Assembly (NCBI RefSeq): GCF_041080655.1
Contig: NZ_CP163526.1
Span: 1 to 64,000 of the forward strand
Direction: 5' to 3'
DNA from: Streptomyces sp. CG4
Lineage (GTDB): Bacteria > Actinomycetota > Actinomycetes > Streptomycetales > Streptomycetaceae
DNA: 64,000 nt
The notes under the pieces are model-generated. The model made no database searches. It was not told the origin of the DNA and saw only the letters and a program-made list of their open reading frames with translations. Each line of letters starts with the position of its first letter. Position 1 is the first letter of the stretch. Positions 35,851 through 45,061 of the stretch are shown piece by piece. A program made the translations under genes and the position numbers.

Positions 35851-38800
35851 TCAGAGGAACCGCACCCGAAAGAGATTGGCGTACGTCTTCTTGCCCTGCT
35901 TGTAGACCTCGGTGTCGGCGAGGAGGTTGCCGTCCGGGCTGAGGGCGATGTCCTGTCCCGTGAACATGTCGGGGGCGACCGTCGTGGCCAACGGGTTGGA
36001 TCGCAGATGCCGGAGACTGAGATCCCGCAACCAGTTCGTGCCCACGCCCTGGTAGGCGAGGAGCAGCTTTGTTCCGGACATCGCGAGGGACAGTTGGCCT
36101 CCGGTGCCGGGCGCCGGTGGTATGAAGCCCTCCGCCCCCGGCTGGGCGCCGTTGGAGAGGTCCCAGACCTGGACACCGCGGGCGGTGGCCTTGAGCAGCC
36201 GTTCGGCGTTGCCGGGGACGAACAGGGCCACCCCGCCGTCCGAGCCAGAGCCGGTATTCTCCACGCCTGGCAGGACCGCGTCGGTTCCGTAGGTGTAGAT
36301 CCAGGTCTTCCAGCCACCGCCGCAGCTCGCGACGATCCGTTTGCTCTTCGAGGCGAACGCCATCGAGGTCACACTGTCGGTACATCTGCTGGAGCCGCTC
36401 GACACGCCTTTGTCCGCTGCCACGACCTGTCGGGGAGCCCGCGGGTCGTCGAGCGTCCACAGGGCCAGGTCGCCACTGAGCGCGAGGGCGTCCTTCGTCT
36501 TGGGTTCCTCGGCCGGTGCCGCCAGCAGTCCGCCCGCATTGTCGAAGGCGATCCGGTGCAGGGGCGGTCGTACGGGTCCGAAGGAGTCGGACGTGTACGG
36601 CGCCGCGCGCAGCGTGGCGACGGGTGTGGTGCCGGTCGCCTGCCACAGCTGTACCCGCCCGTCGACGCTCGCGCTCGCGAGCAGCCCGCGCTTGGGGGAG
36701 ACGGCCAGGGAGTCGACCTGCTTGCTGTGGCCCCGCAGCGCGGACAGGGCGTGCGGTGCCGTCGGATCACGGGTGTCCCAGCGGAGGATCTCGCCCGCTG
36801 ACGTACCGGCGAAGAGGGTGTTCCCGTCCGTGCCGAAGACCAGCGCGGTGACCGTGTCCGATGTCGTGGGCGCGGCCAGCTTCCGCGGGCGGTCGGGGTG
36901 GGAGATGTCCCACAGCCGTACGGTCGTCGAGGTGGAGCCTTCGTTGTCGTAGGTGGCCGCGGCGAGCACGGTGCCGTCGGCGGCCACCGCGATCGGGCCG
37001 GGCAGAATGCCGCCGATCCTTCCGTCACCGTTGCGGGTGCGCAGCACGATCGAGTCGCCGGTGGAGATGGCGAGCACCCGGCCGTCTGCGCTGTAGGAGA
37101 GGTCGTAGGCCGGATCGTCGCCGTTGATCACGCCGGGGGTGCGCTGGCTGTTGAGGAGGGCGCTGCGGCCGGCTTTGTGGTCGAGCCGGTACGAGAGCAG
37201 GCTGAGTTGCTTGGCCAGGCCGGGGTGGAGCTCGCGCTGGCCCTCGGCCTCGGCGGCCAGATACCGGGCGAGGTCGCGCTGTTGGGCCTGGTCGGCCCGC
37301 CGCCAGTAGATCCCGGCGCCGACCAGACCGGTCGTGGCCAGCAGGGCCAGGACGACGAAGAAGGTGAACGCGGCACGGCGTCGGCGGCCTTCGCGCGTGT
37401 GCTGGCGCCAGGAGCTCTCCATGAACTCGGCGGACACCGAGGCGAGTGGTGGGGCGCCCGGGGCGGCGGTGCGCTCTCGCATCGCGGCGAGCCGGTTCCC
37501 TCGGTACAGCAGGGAGGGGTCCCGTTCGGAGCGCTCCCAGGACGCCGCGTCGGAGGCGAGCTGCTGGCGGGCGCGCAGCACGTCACGGTCCTCGTCGATC
37601 CACTGCTCCAGCTGGGGCCAGGCGCGCAGCAGCGCCTCATGGCTGATGCGGACGGTGTCGAGGTCGAGCGTGAGCAGCCGGGCGTCGGCGAACCGTTCGA
37701 TCGCGTCCCGGGCGACCGTCTCGTCGGGCACCCCGTGCAGGAGTACGGGCCATTCGACGGGCTGCGCGGTGTCGGCGGCGTCCTCGCTCACCCGGGCCAG
37801 CCGGGGCAGCATGAGACGCGCGGCTTCCTGGCCGGCCGCGTTGAGCCGGCTGTAGACGTTCTCCGCGGTGGTCGCGACGGCCTTCGTGATGCCGCCGGTG
37901 GCGAGGTAACCGGAGACGGTGAGCCGTAGGCCCTCGCGCTCCTTCCACGTCTCCTGCAGCACGTGGGACAGGAGGGGCAGCGCCTCTGCGGGGGCCCGTC
38001 CGCCGGTTGCCCTGCCCAGCTCTTTCAGGATGAGGGGGGCGAGCTCGTCCTCGAGTTCCAACTGCGCGGTGGCCGCCGGTTCCTCGATCGAGGCGCGGAG
38101 TTCGCCGGCGTCCATCGGATCGACCAGCAGCTGGCTCTCGCTCAGGACGGTCCGCAGTTCGGGGTGTGCGACTGCCTGAGCGTAGAAGTCCGCCCGCAGC
38201 GCGAAGACCACCAGGGCCCGCGGCTCGTGGCCCTCTCCGGGCCGGGCCAGTGCGGTCACGGCCCTCAGGAACGCCGTCTGTTCCTCCCGGTCCGTACAGA
38301 GGGTGAACAGCTCCTCCAGCTGATCGACGACCATGACCAGCCGTTGCCCCGGGTGGTCCAGCAGCGGGTCCACAAGTTCGGCCGCGTGGCCGTTCGCCAG
38401 CAGCGACTCTGCGGCGTCGGACGACTCGGGCGCGAGGGCGTCGGCCAGATTCCGAAGCGGGTTCTTGCCGGGGGTCAGACGCCGGCTGCGCCAGCCGGTC
38501 GACCTGGGCAGGCCGGGTAGTCCATGGGTGCGCAGTCCGGCCAGCAGACCGGCATTGAGCAGGGAGGTCTTTCCGGAGCCGGACGCCCCGACGAGAATCA
38601 GGGGGCCGGGTCCGCCGAAGGCCGCCGCCGTCGCCTTCACAAGGCGCTCGGTCATCGTTGTCCGCCCGGCGAAGACATCGGCCCGGTCCACCGTGAAGGG
38701 GCCGAGCCCCGGGTAGGGGCAGACGCTGTCAGCGGGCGGCTGCCGTTCCGGTGTGGAGGCGCGGGTCCGAAAAGCCGGGTTCGGCGCGATGACGAGGTTG

Positions 38801-39498
38801 CCGGAGAGATCTCCGCTCACTCGCCGGGGTACGGGTTGCTGTCTGTCCCGCAGCTTCCGATCCAAGGCGTAGTAGACCGCGTCCAGGGTCAGCGACTGCT
38901 GCCCCTCGGTGTCGCCGTGCTCCAACAGCTCCAGGAACGCTCCGGTGAACGTGGTGTGTTCGGCGTCCTCCGGAGCGCGGGCCAGTAACTCCGCCGACCC
39001 GAGGAGATACATCCCGTTCCCGGGGGCCGCGTTGAAAGCGGTGACCAATGAGGTGCCGCCGAGCGACGCGCGCCCAGAGAAACAGCAGTCGAGCACGACG
39101 ACTTTGGACGCCGCCCCGCTCGCCAGCACCGCCTCCCGCAAGGCGGCGAAGGAGTACGCCTGGTGCTCGGCCATGCCGGGAGTGAGCTCCGCGGTGTTGC
39201 CGGCGGCCAGATACAGATCCCCGCCCGGGGTGAGCAGACCGTGCCCGATGAAGTAGACCAGCAGAACGGTGTCGGCCCGCTTCGTCGCCCTGGCCACGGC
39301 GAGGGCCATGCTCTGGGCGTCAGCAGGGTCGAGCACCGCCGTCACATGTTCCGGGCGCACCCCGCAACGCTCGATCAGAGCCGTCCGCAAATCTCTGAAG
39401 CTGCCGGCGACCGAGGGTACCGAGGGCAGTCCGCCGTCCTGGTGCGTCGCGGTGGCGATCAGCAGAACCTGTACGCCCGCGCCGTCCAGATCGGTCAT
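35851..39498 (-). CDS. Caspase-like protease / nSTAND NTPase / WD40 conflict protein
   Basis: 1215 aa. Residues 1-240: caspase-like domain with catalytic His86 in YFIGHG and Cys139 in VLDCCFSG. Residues about 260-640: STAND-type P-loop NTPase with Walker A GASGSGKTS (304-312) and Walker B LVMVVDQLEELF. A transmembrane helix (AAFTFFVVLALLATTGLVG) follows at about 710-735, and then WD40 repeats to the end (LWDISHPDRP, ALRGHSKQVDSLAVSP). This is the standard design of a sensor (WD40), switch (NTPase) and effector (protease) protein. Coupled by ATGA to the EACC1 gene upstream. Role in phage defence or programmed cell death is inferred. Confidence 0.93.
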   Translation of the reverse strand: MTDLDGAGVQVLLIATATHQDGGLPSVPSVAGSFRDLRTALIERCGVRPEHVTAVLDPADAQSMALAVARATKRADTVLLVYFIGHGLLTPGGDLYLAAGNTAELTPGMAEHQAYSFAALREAVLASGAASKVVVLDCCFSGRASLGGTSLVTAFNAAPGNGMYLLGSAELLARAPEDAEHTTFTGAFLELLEHGDTEGQQSLTLDAVYYALDRKLRDRQQPVPRRVSGDLSGNLVIAPNPAFRTRASTPERQPPADSVCPYPGLGPFTVDRADVFAGRTTMTERLVKATAAAFGGPGPLILVGASGSGKTSLLNAGLLAGLRTHGLPGLPRSTGWRSRRLTPGKNPLRNLADALAPESSDAAESLLANGHAAELVDPLLDHPGQRLVMVVDQLEELFTLCTDREEQTAFLRAVTALARPGEGHEPRALVVFALRADFYAQAVAHPELRTVLSESQLLVDPMDAGELRASIEEPAATAQLELEDELAPLILKELGRATGGRAPAEALPLLSHVLQETWKEREGLRLTVSGYLATGGITKAVATTAENVYSRLNAAGQEAARLMLPRLARVSEDAADTAQPVEWPVLLHGVPDETVARDAIERFADARLLTLDLDTVRISHEALLRAWPQLEQWIDEDRDVLRARQQLASDAASWERSERDPSLLYRGNRLAAMRERTAAPGAPPLASVSAEFMESSWRQHTREGRRRRAAFTFFVVLALLATTGLVGAGIYWRRADQAQQRDLARYLAAEAEGQRELHPGLAKQLSLLSYRLDHKAGRSALLNSQRTPGVINGDDPAYDLSYSADGRVLAISTGDSIVLRTRNGDGRIGGILPGPIAVAADGTVLAAATYDNEGSTSTTVRLWDISHPDRPRKLAAPTTSDTVTALVFGTDGNTLFAGTSAGEILRWDTRDPTAPHALSALRGHSKQVDSLAVSPKRGLLASASVDGRVQLWQATGTTPVATLRAAPYTSDSFGPVRPPLHRIAFDNAGGLLAAPAEEPKTKDALALSGDLALWTLDDPRAPRQVVAADKGVSSGSSRCTDSVTSMAFASKSKRIVASCGGGWKTWIYTYGTDAVLPGVENTGSGSDGGVALFVPGNAERLLKATARGVQVWDLSNGAQPGAEGFIPPAPGTGGQLSLAMSGTKLLLAYQGVGTNWLRDLSLRHLRSNPLATTVAPDMFTGQDIALSPDGNLLADTEVYKQGKKTYANLFRVRFL

Positions 39499-39911
39499 CG
39501 GTCCTCGCTGCGCTCGGGCGGGACGATCTCCAGGGTCGCGTCACCTTGCTGGTCCTGCGCGCCGAGCAGGACCGCGACGTCGGCCACTTGCTGCCGTAGG
39601 GCTGCCGCGTCGAGATCGGCCACGTTCCTGGCGGAGAGTTCCAGTGAACGGCGGTCCGGGAGCGTCACCTTGATGTGTATCTCACTGCGCCGGGCACGCA
39701 ACCAGGCAATGACGGTCGTGGCCAGCGCAGTCGCCGCGGCACCGGGACCAAGGGCCACCGTCAACGCCTCGAGCAAAGGCCCGAGCGTGCCCTTCTCGGG
39801 TGGGCTCTCCTTGCAGCCGACTCGGCCTCTCAACTCGTCGATATCTGTCAACCAGGCGTGCAGTGAACGAAGTTCGTCAGCCGCCTTCGGGCCGTCGGTG
39901 TTCAGCGTCAC
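39495..39911 (-). CDS. Effector-associated constant component EACC1
   Basis: 138 aa, GTG start. A transmembrane helix (GAAATALATTVIAWL) is followed by RRSEIHIKVTLPDRRSLELSARNV, the hallmark of the EACC1 family defined in comparative studies of NTP-dependent conflict systems. These small membrane proteins accompany caspase, trypsin and NTPase effectors in Actinobacteria. Overlaps the caspase gene by ATGA, so the two products are made together. Confidence 0.85.
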   Translation of the reverse strand: MTLNTDGPKAADELRSLHAWLTDIDELRGRVGCKESPPEKGTLGPLLEALTVALGPGAAATALATTVIAWLRARRSEIHIKVTLPDRRSLELSARNVADLDAAALRQQVADVAVLLGAQDQQGDATLEIVPPERSEDR

Positions 39912-40240
39912 TTCTCACAAGCCCCCGTCGCCGCCGCGTGTAACCCGCTGCCTTCACGGCTGCAATGAGATTAGCGGCCGCTGCTGGGCCTGACTAGGGC
40001 CCTGTTCTCCACGGAACAAAGGTGACTCCACCCTGCAGCGGTGCAGTCGTTCGAGGATCCGGTCAGGCAGGGCAAGAAGCAGGGGAGCCGCGTCCGGCGA
40101 CCTCGTCGGTGTCCGCAGCAGACCGAAGCGTCACCGAGGTCGCCTGCGCGCGGCTTCACCACCGTGGCGCCTTACAGCCGTACCCCGCGCGATGGTGCCG
40201 GGAAGGCCTGCAAGAGGCGAGTGGGTGCTGCCGCATGGCC
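39912..40240. other. Intergenic stretch
   Basis: 329 bases upstream of the EACC1 gene and downstream of the candidate terminal protein gene. No gene, repeat or strong hairpin was recognised. Confidence 0.5.
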
Positions 40241-40972
40241 TCATGTTGCTGCTGGCCGGGGGCGCCAGGTGCGGATTTCGAGGTGGACGATCTGGGCATC
40301 GGGGCGGATGCGTCCGGTCTCGACAAGCCACTGGTGGACGGCTGTCGTGACGTCTCCGCCGGCGGCGTCGACGCGGCGGGCGATGTCGGCGGCGTCGAAG
40401 CCTCCGGTCTGGGCGGATCCGTAGGAGCGTTCCTCGGTGTGGTCGGCGCGTTGGACGACTTCGCGGCGGATGCCGGGTGAGTCGGTGCGGCTGCCGGAGG
40501 GGTGCAGGTAGGCCGTTTTGGCGAGGCGGACGGTGAAGGCCAGGCGCAGCCCGAGGCGGGCGGCTTCGGCGATCAGGGGGCGTAGGCGGGCGGAGCCGGA
40601 GGCGATGGCTTGGTGGCCGACGCGGCCGGTGCCGGTGCCGGTGGGGGTGATCAGGACGGCTTTGGTGCGTACGCGGGCGCGGGTGCCGGAGGCGGTGGTG
40701 CGGCGGGTGATGTGGCGGGTGGCGATGGCGGCGAGTTCGGGCAGGTCGGTGATGCCTGCGACCTCGACAGCGGCCAGGACCTCGCGGAGGGCGGGGACGA
40801 AGGCGGCGCCCTTGTTCTTGGTGTAGAACTGCGAGACCAGGGAGGGGTCGCGGTCGATGATGCGGGCGATGTCGCGCTTGGTGTAGCCGGCCTGTTGGAG
40901 CCGGTCGGCGAGGCGGGCGGCTTCGTTCAGCTCGCTTTGCTGTCCTGGTTGGTTGCGGCGGTGGGGCGGCAT
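40241..40972 (-). CDS. Candidate telomere terminal protein (Tpg/Tpc-like role)
   Basis: 243 aa. A helix-turn-helix lies at about residues 28-50 (AGYTKRDIARIIDRDPSLVSQFYTKN). It is followed by basic, Arg/Thr-rich strands (RRTTASGTRARVRTKAVLITPTGTGTG), a helical region and LRLAFTVRLAKTAYLHPSG. The layout HTH, basic segment, small alpha/beta domain resembles Tpg, and the gene directly follows a Tap-like polymerase gene with TGATG overlap, the tap-tpg and tac-tpc order. Sequence identity to Tpg is not obvious. The priming Ser/Thr/Tyr cannot be named. Functional call rests mainly on context. Confidence 0.6.
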   Translation of the reverse strand: MPPHRRNQPGQQSELNEAARLADRLQQAGYTKRDIARIIDRDPSLVSQFYTKNKGAAFVPALREVLAAVEVAGITDLPELAAIATRHITRRTTASGTRARVRTKAVLITPTGTGTGRVGHQAIASGSARLRPLIAEAARLGLRLAFTVRLAKTAYLHPSGSRTDSPGIRREVVQRADHTEERSYGSAQTGGFDAADIARRVDAAGGDVTTAVHQWLVETGRIRPDAQIVHLEIRTWRPRPAAT

Positions 40973-43077
40973 CAGGCCTCCTGGCCGGCGGTGGTGGTGA
41001 GGGCCGTGCGTCCGGTGTCCCGGAGGGTGAGGAGTTCTTCTTCGGTGGTGGGGGCGGGCAGGGGGCCGGTGAGGCGGCCTTTTAGGAGGTAGTCGCCGGG
41101 CTGGTGGTGGTGGGGCCAGTTCTGGGGCTGGGTGAGGTAGAGGGCGTCGGTGCGGAAGGCGATGACGGTGCCGGGCGGGGTGTGCAGGGCGCCGGCGTAG
41201 GTGTTGTCGTCGCGGTGGCGTTGGGTGAGCAGGGCGGCGCGGGCGGCTGACCAGATGGCGGCGGCCCATTCGGGGTGGGCGTTGGGGTCGCGGGCGAAGC
41301 CGGTGGGTTTCTGCCAGGTGATCAACTGGCCGTCGAATCCGATGATTTCGGCGTCCGGCGGTACGTCGCGTTCGGCGGTGCGGGGGGTGGTGCCGGTGAC
41401 CATGCGGGGGCGCTGGGCGAAGGAGCCGATGCCGTACAGCAGGATCGAGCGCACGGCGCGGGAGGCGAGGTGGGCGGCGCGGGCCTGCTCGGGGTTGCCC
41501 TGGAAGTGGGCCTGGGCGGAGAGGTTGGTCCAGGCATCTTTGAGTTTCTTGGCCCAGTCCTCGAGGGGTTTGCCGTCCTCCCACAGGATGCCGTCGAGGA
41601 TTTCGATCTTCCACGGCGTGAGGGGGTTTGTCAGGGCGGTGTGGATTTCGGGGCCGCCGGCCCAGGTGGTGAAGGTGGTGCCGGGGGTGGCCGGGTAGTG
41701 CCAGGCGCGGTCGCCGGGGGCGGGTGCCGGGAGGAGGCCGACGTGGTTCCAGGTGTCGGGGACGGTGACCCGTACGTGCCAGTGCCCGCACCCGTACAGG
41801 GCGCGGATCTGTTCCTTCTCCGGCCAGGAAGCGAAGGTGTGGGCGGTGACGCGGCGGGGGGTGCCGACCGGAGACTTCCAGGTGTGTTTGGCGTAGGCGA
41901 AGGTGCGGTCGTACTCGACGAGCTGGGGCAGCATGTCCGGGACGCGGGGCGGGGTGATGAGTTCGTTGCGGCCCTGGCCTGCGGTGGCGTGCAGCAGGCC
42001 GCGCAGTTCTTCGGACAGGACGGGGAAGCCGTCGGCGTGCTGGCCGCGTTGGGGGATGGTGCGGGTCCACAGGTCGCGTCCGGTCTGGGACGGGGAGCCC
42101 ATGAGGACCGCGTCGTTCCAGTGGCGGCGCAGGGCCTGCCACAGCAGCACGAAGGCGTCGCGGACGATGTGCGGGTCGTCGCCGGCGATGTCGAACCACT
42201 CCCCCACCGAGCGGATCTCCACATGCTGTTCGCTGTTCTCGCGCTGGTAGCGGCCGACGGGGTTGCGGGCGTGGACGAAGTGCCCGGCCATCCGGTCGCG
42301 GCCCCGGCCGGTGTCGGTACGCCAGCCCGGGGTGGGGGCGTTCAGCCAGGCGGCGACCGCGTCGCGGAGGTAGGGGTAGCGGTCGGCGCCCTCGTGCCAG
42401 GGGTCACCTGCGGTGATGTAGATGCGTTCCACGCCGTCGGGGACGGTGTGGAAGACGGCGGTGAGGATGTCCGCGGCCGACCGGGCCGCGAGGTCGAGGT
42501 GGTGGGTCTGGTTGCGGTGGACCAGAACGCCGGTGGTGGTGTCCAGGAAGACGGTGGAGCGGGTCTGCTGGGTGAAGTTAGGCCGGGTGGAGGCCAGGCC
42601 GGGGGTAGGGGCGAGCCAGGCATCGCCGCTGGCACCTGCGGGGATGGAGGGCAGATTCCGCGGCGTCTGGGGCGCTGCGGGCGCCTGCGGGGCTGCGGGT
42701 TCGGCGGGGGCGGATGGCGGAGCGGGTCGCGCGGCGGCGGTGGTCATCGCGGGGGCGGCCGCTGCCTGCTGCAGCGGAGGCGGTGCGGCTTCCGGGGCGG
42801 CCTGAGCCGCGGGCGGCTCAACCGCCAGCGGCTGCGGGGCGTCGTTCACGGCGAGGCTGTCGGGGGCCAGTGCTGGGGCGAGGGCAACGACGTCGGCCAC
42901 GCCCAGTCCGGCCGCCGGGGCGATCCGCTCTGCCTTCGCCTTCGTGTAAGAGGCCAGCTGGACGATCAGCTTGTCGCGGTCCGCTTCCTGCTTCGCCAGT
43001 ACGGCCCGGGTCTTTTTGATCTGGTCCCGTACGGTGCGCAGATCGGCGAGCGCGGTGCTGTAGCTCTGTGCGTCCAT
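40972..43077 (-). CDS. Tap/Tac-like telomere-associated protein with polymerase motifs
   Basis: 701 aa. Residues 1-60: basic coiled coil; 70-165: Ala/Pro-rich linker; 170-690: a domain whose motif order matches the protein-priming polymerase part of Streptomyces Tap. It has a motif A-like EYDRTFAYAKHTW (D390), then LWEDGKPLEDWAKKLKDAW, a motif B-like SRAVRSILLYGIGSF (539-553), HPEWAAAIWSAARAALL, and a motif C-like VIAFRTDALYLTQP (D644) followed by GDYLLKGRL. Tap and Tac with their terminal proteins are reported to carry out protein-primed DNA synthesis at telomeres. Overlap with the next gene supports a joint role. Family assignment is from pattern recognition. Confidence 0.72.
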   Translation of the reverse strand: MDAQSYSTALADLRTVRDQIKKTRAVLAKQEADRDKLIVQLASYTKAKAERIAPAAGLGVADVVALAPALAPDSLAVNDAPQPLAVEPPAAQAAPEAAPPPLQQAAAAPAMTTAAARPAPPSAPAEPAAPQAPAAPQTPRNLPSIPAGASGDAWLAPTPGLASTRPNFTQQTRSTVFLDTTTGVLVHRNQTHHLDLAARSAADILTAVFHTVPDGVERIYITAGDPWHEGADRYPYLRDAVAAWLNAPTPGWRTDTGRGRDRMAGHFVHARNPVGRYQRENSEQHVEIRSVGEWFDIAGDDPHIVRDAFVLLWQALRRHWNDAVLMGSPSQTGRDLWTRTIPQRGQHADGFPVLSEELRGLLHATAGQGRNELITPPRVPDMLPQLVEYDRTFAYAKHTWKSPVGTPRRVTAHTFASWPEKEQIRALYGCGHWHVRVTVPDTWNHVGLLPAPAPGDRAWHYPATPGTTFTTWAGGPEIHTALTNPLTPWKIEILDGILWEDGKPLEDWAKKLKDAWTNLSAQAHFQGNPEQARAAHLASRAVRSILLYGIGSFAQRPRMVTGTTPRTAERDVPPDAEIIGFDGQLITWQKPTGFARDPNAHPEWAAAIWSAARAALLTQRHRDDNTYAGALHTPPGTVIAFRTDALYLTQPQNWPHHHQPGDYLLKGRLTGPLPAPTTEEELLTLRDTGRTALTTTAGQEA

Positions 43078-43104
43078 CGGAGCTTCCTTGTCCGGAGCGG
43101 AGGT

Positions 43105-43701
43105 TCAGCCGGCGGTGTGGGTGGCGACGTAGGCGATCGCTCCGCCCGAGTGGGAGGCGAGCCGGGTGCCCAGGAGCAGTTCGGCGAGTCTGCGGTCGCC
43201 GTCCGCGCTGGAGGTGATGGCGGTCTGGGGGGTGGCCAGGTCGGTGACGTAGCCAGCGAGGCGGGCGTCGGGGAAAGCGTGACGGCCTTCGGTGTTCTTC
43301 TCCCACGTGTGCAGGCCGGTCAGGACGGCCACGACGTAGCCAGACAGGGTCACCGGCAGCACTCCCCCGGCCGCGACGCTGGCCGCGTCGCATCGCCACC
43401 AGCCGCGTAGTGCCTTGAGGAGGTCGTCAGGGGTGAGGGATGTGGCGAAGCCGATCCAGTCCCGGTCCGGCTCGTCGGCCCGCTGAGCCGCATCTACCCG
43501 CAGCACGGCGATCTCCTTCGCCTCGACCTGGTCCAGGGCTGCCTGCCTGCGTGTACTGAGGGCCTCTACGACAGCGAGGGGGATCATGACACGTACGCCG
43601 CGGTGGGACAGGCCGGGCAGTAGTCCGGCCTGCACGAGACGCCGGAAGGTGGTGACAGCGCACCCCAGCTCCTCGGCCGCTTGTCCGGTCGTCAACAGCA
43701 C
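43105..43701 (-). CDS. MerR-like helix-turn-helix protein upstream of the Tap-like gene
   Basis: 198 aa. N-terminal HTH of the MerR/excisionase type: MLLTTGQAAEELGCAVTTFRRLVQAGLLP. The rest is alpha-helical (ALRGWWRCDAASVAAGG, GYVVAVLTGLHTWEKN). It ends 27 bases before the Tap-like gene and probably starts the same operon. May regulate it or bind telomeric DNA. Confidence 0.8.
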   Translation of the reverse strand: MLLTTGQAAEELGCAVTTFRRLVQAGLLPGLSHRGVRVMIPLAVVEALSTRRQAALDQVEAKEIAVLRVDAAQRADEPDRDWIGFATSLTPDDLLKALRGWWRCDAASVAAGGVLPVTLSGYVVAVLTGLHTWEKNTEGRHAFPDARLAGYVTDLATPQTAITSSADGDRRLAELLLGTRLASHSGGAIAYVATHTAG

Positions 43702-43750
43702 CGAACCACACTCCCGTATGCGGACTCTGATATCTGATTAGGCATTAACA

Positions 43751-44060
43751 TTAGGGCTGAACGGAGAGGCTGTCAAAGGACAGAGCCGGGGTCTCATCCT
43801 CCGTACCCCAGGCTTCCTCGGCGGCCGGGCCGTCCGCGTTGGTCTTGATGAAGGCGGGAGGCGATGCCTCCGGCGACGCTGCACCCTTGTTCCGTCTGGT
43901 TCTCGTCGACCTCCAGGACGGTGAGCTCGGGCCAGGTTCTCAGCTCCGCGAGGGCGCCTTGTGCCAGGCGCTCGCCCGCGCCGGGACGGGCCGCTTCGAG
44001 TTCCTGGATCATGGCGGCGGCCTGGGTCCGGGCGGCGCCGGCGAGCACGTAGTTGACCAT
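43751..44060 (-). pseudogene. Small hypothetical protein with a frameshift near its C-terminus
   Basis: Starts MVNYVLAGAARTQAAAMIQELEA. Near 43885 a convincing continuation appears in another frame (NKGAASPEASPPAFIKTN...SLSVQP, stop TAA at 43751-43753). Read without the shift it ends at 43794 with poor composition. A single-base indel in the AACAAGGG region would explain this. Function unknown. Confidence 0.6.
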
Positions 44061-44072
44061 GCGGTGTGCCCC

Positions 44073-44981
44073 CTACTCGCCCAGACGCAGTTCGAAGTAG
44101 CGGTCCGTGCGTGCCGTCCAGTTCGGCTGTTTGCGGTCGTCATCGCGTGCGGCGAGCGTGTAGATACCGTAGGCGGCGCGCAGCCGGGCCTCGCGTTCGG
44201 TCTCATCGTGCTGAGCGGCGAGTGCCTTGACCTGCTTGCGGCGCAGGGGGCGGTTCAGTTCGTGCACGACGACGGGCGGCAAGGCGGGGTTGGCCGCGAG
44301 CAGCTGGCTGGCCGACTGGCCGAGGCGTTCGGCGAGCGTGGCGGCCTGGTCGGCGGTCAAGGCCCGTTGGCCCCTCCAGACGGCGAGCGCCTGGGGCGGC
44401 GGCAGTTTCAGTTCGGCCCCGAGCTGCGGGGCAGTGATGCCATGGTCACGAAACAGCTGGTTGAGGCCTCCCGATCCCTGAGGTACCCACCGCGCCGAGG
44501 CAAAGAGCGCGAGCTGAGCAGCCAGGACCGCGCGGTACTCGTTGGCCGGCGCGGACGAGACTGTGCCACTCCCCCACTGCGTACCGGGCACGGCGTCGGC
44601 GAGCGTGCGGGCGGTGAGGGCGGGAGGACGGTTGGTCAGCTCGCTGACCTGCCGGTCCAGCACACACCACGGAAGGGTGGTCTCCAGGCCCCACCACAGG
44701 GCCAGTGACTGTTCCAGAGTGGTTGCCTGGGCGGGCAGGAGCAGGGTGTGGGGGTCTGCGTACCGTTCGAAGGAAGCCGGCACGGCGCGCAGGGTGTCAT
44801 CGTCGCCGGCCGCTGTGATCAGCAGCAGCTGGATGGTGTCGTCCCATACTGCGCGCCAGATCTGGCCGGGCTGCGGGTCCTGGGGTGGTGCGGTGGCCAC
44901 CTGGCGGACGGCGTCGGGCACCTTCAGTCCCGCCGCGGCGGCCACCAGCCGTTGGTAGGCAGTGGTGTGGACAGAGCTCAT
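44073..44981 (-). CDS. Hypothetical protein with C-terminal XRE-like HTH
   Basis: 302 aa from ATG 44981, preceded by GGGAGA; the frame extends upstream without support. The N-terminal half is an alpha/beta domain starting QRLVAAAAGLKVPDAVRQVA and containing PGQIWRAVWDD, as in proteins of the PemK-like beta-barrel kind, though that resemblance is weak. The C-terminal half has an HTH (LNQLFRDHGITAPQLGAEL, then RALTADQAATLAERLGQSASQLL). Lies between two frameshifted genes, all on the minus strand. Confidence 0.7.
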   Translation of the reverse strand: MSSVHTTAYQRLVAAAAGLKVPDAVRQVATAPPQDPQPGQIWRAVWDDTIQLLLITAAGDDDTLRAVPASFERYADPHTLLLPAQATTLEQSLALWWGLETTLPWCVLDRQVSELTNRPPALTARTLADAVPGTQWGSGTVSSAPANEYRAVLAAQLALFASARWVPQGSGGLNQLFRDHGITAPQLGAELKLPPPQALAVWRGQRALTADQAATLAERLGQSASQLLAANPALPPVVVHELNRPLRRKQVKALAAQHDETEREARLRAAYGIYTLAARDDDRKQPNWTARTDRYFELRLGE

Positions 44982-45061
44982 ACCGTCTCCCCCGTCTCCT
45001 CGGCTGTGGTCCATCAGCGCATTCTCTTCTCACTGGATCCAGACGACGTAACTGGGGCTGT

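Noticed and set aside
33570..35860. Terminal inverted repeats of the ISKra4 element
   Set aside because: Only short, imperfect matches such as GCTGGG...TTCGCT could be aligned; not enough to set element ends.
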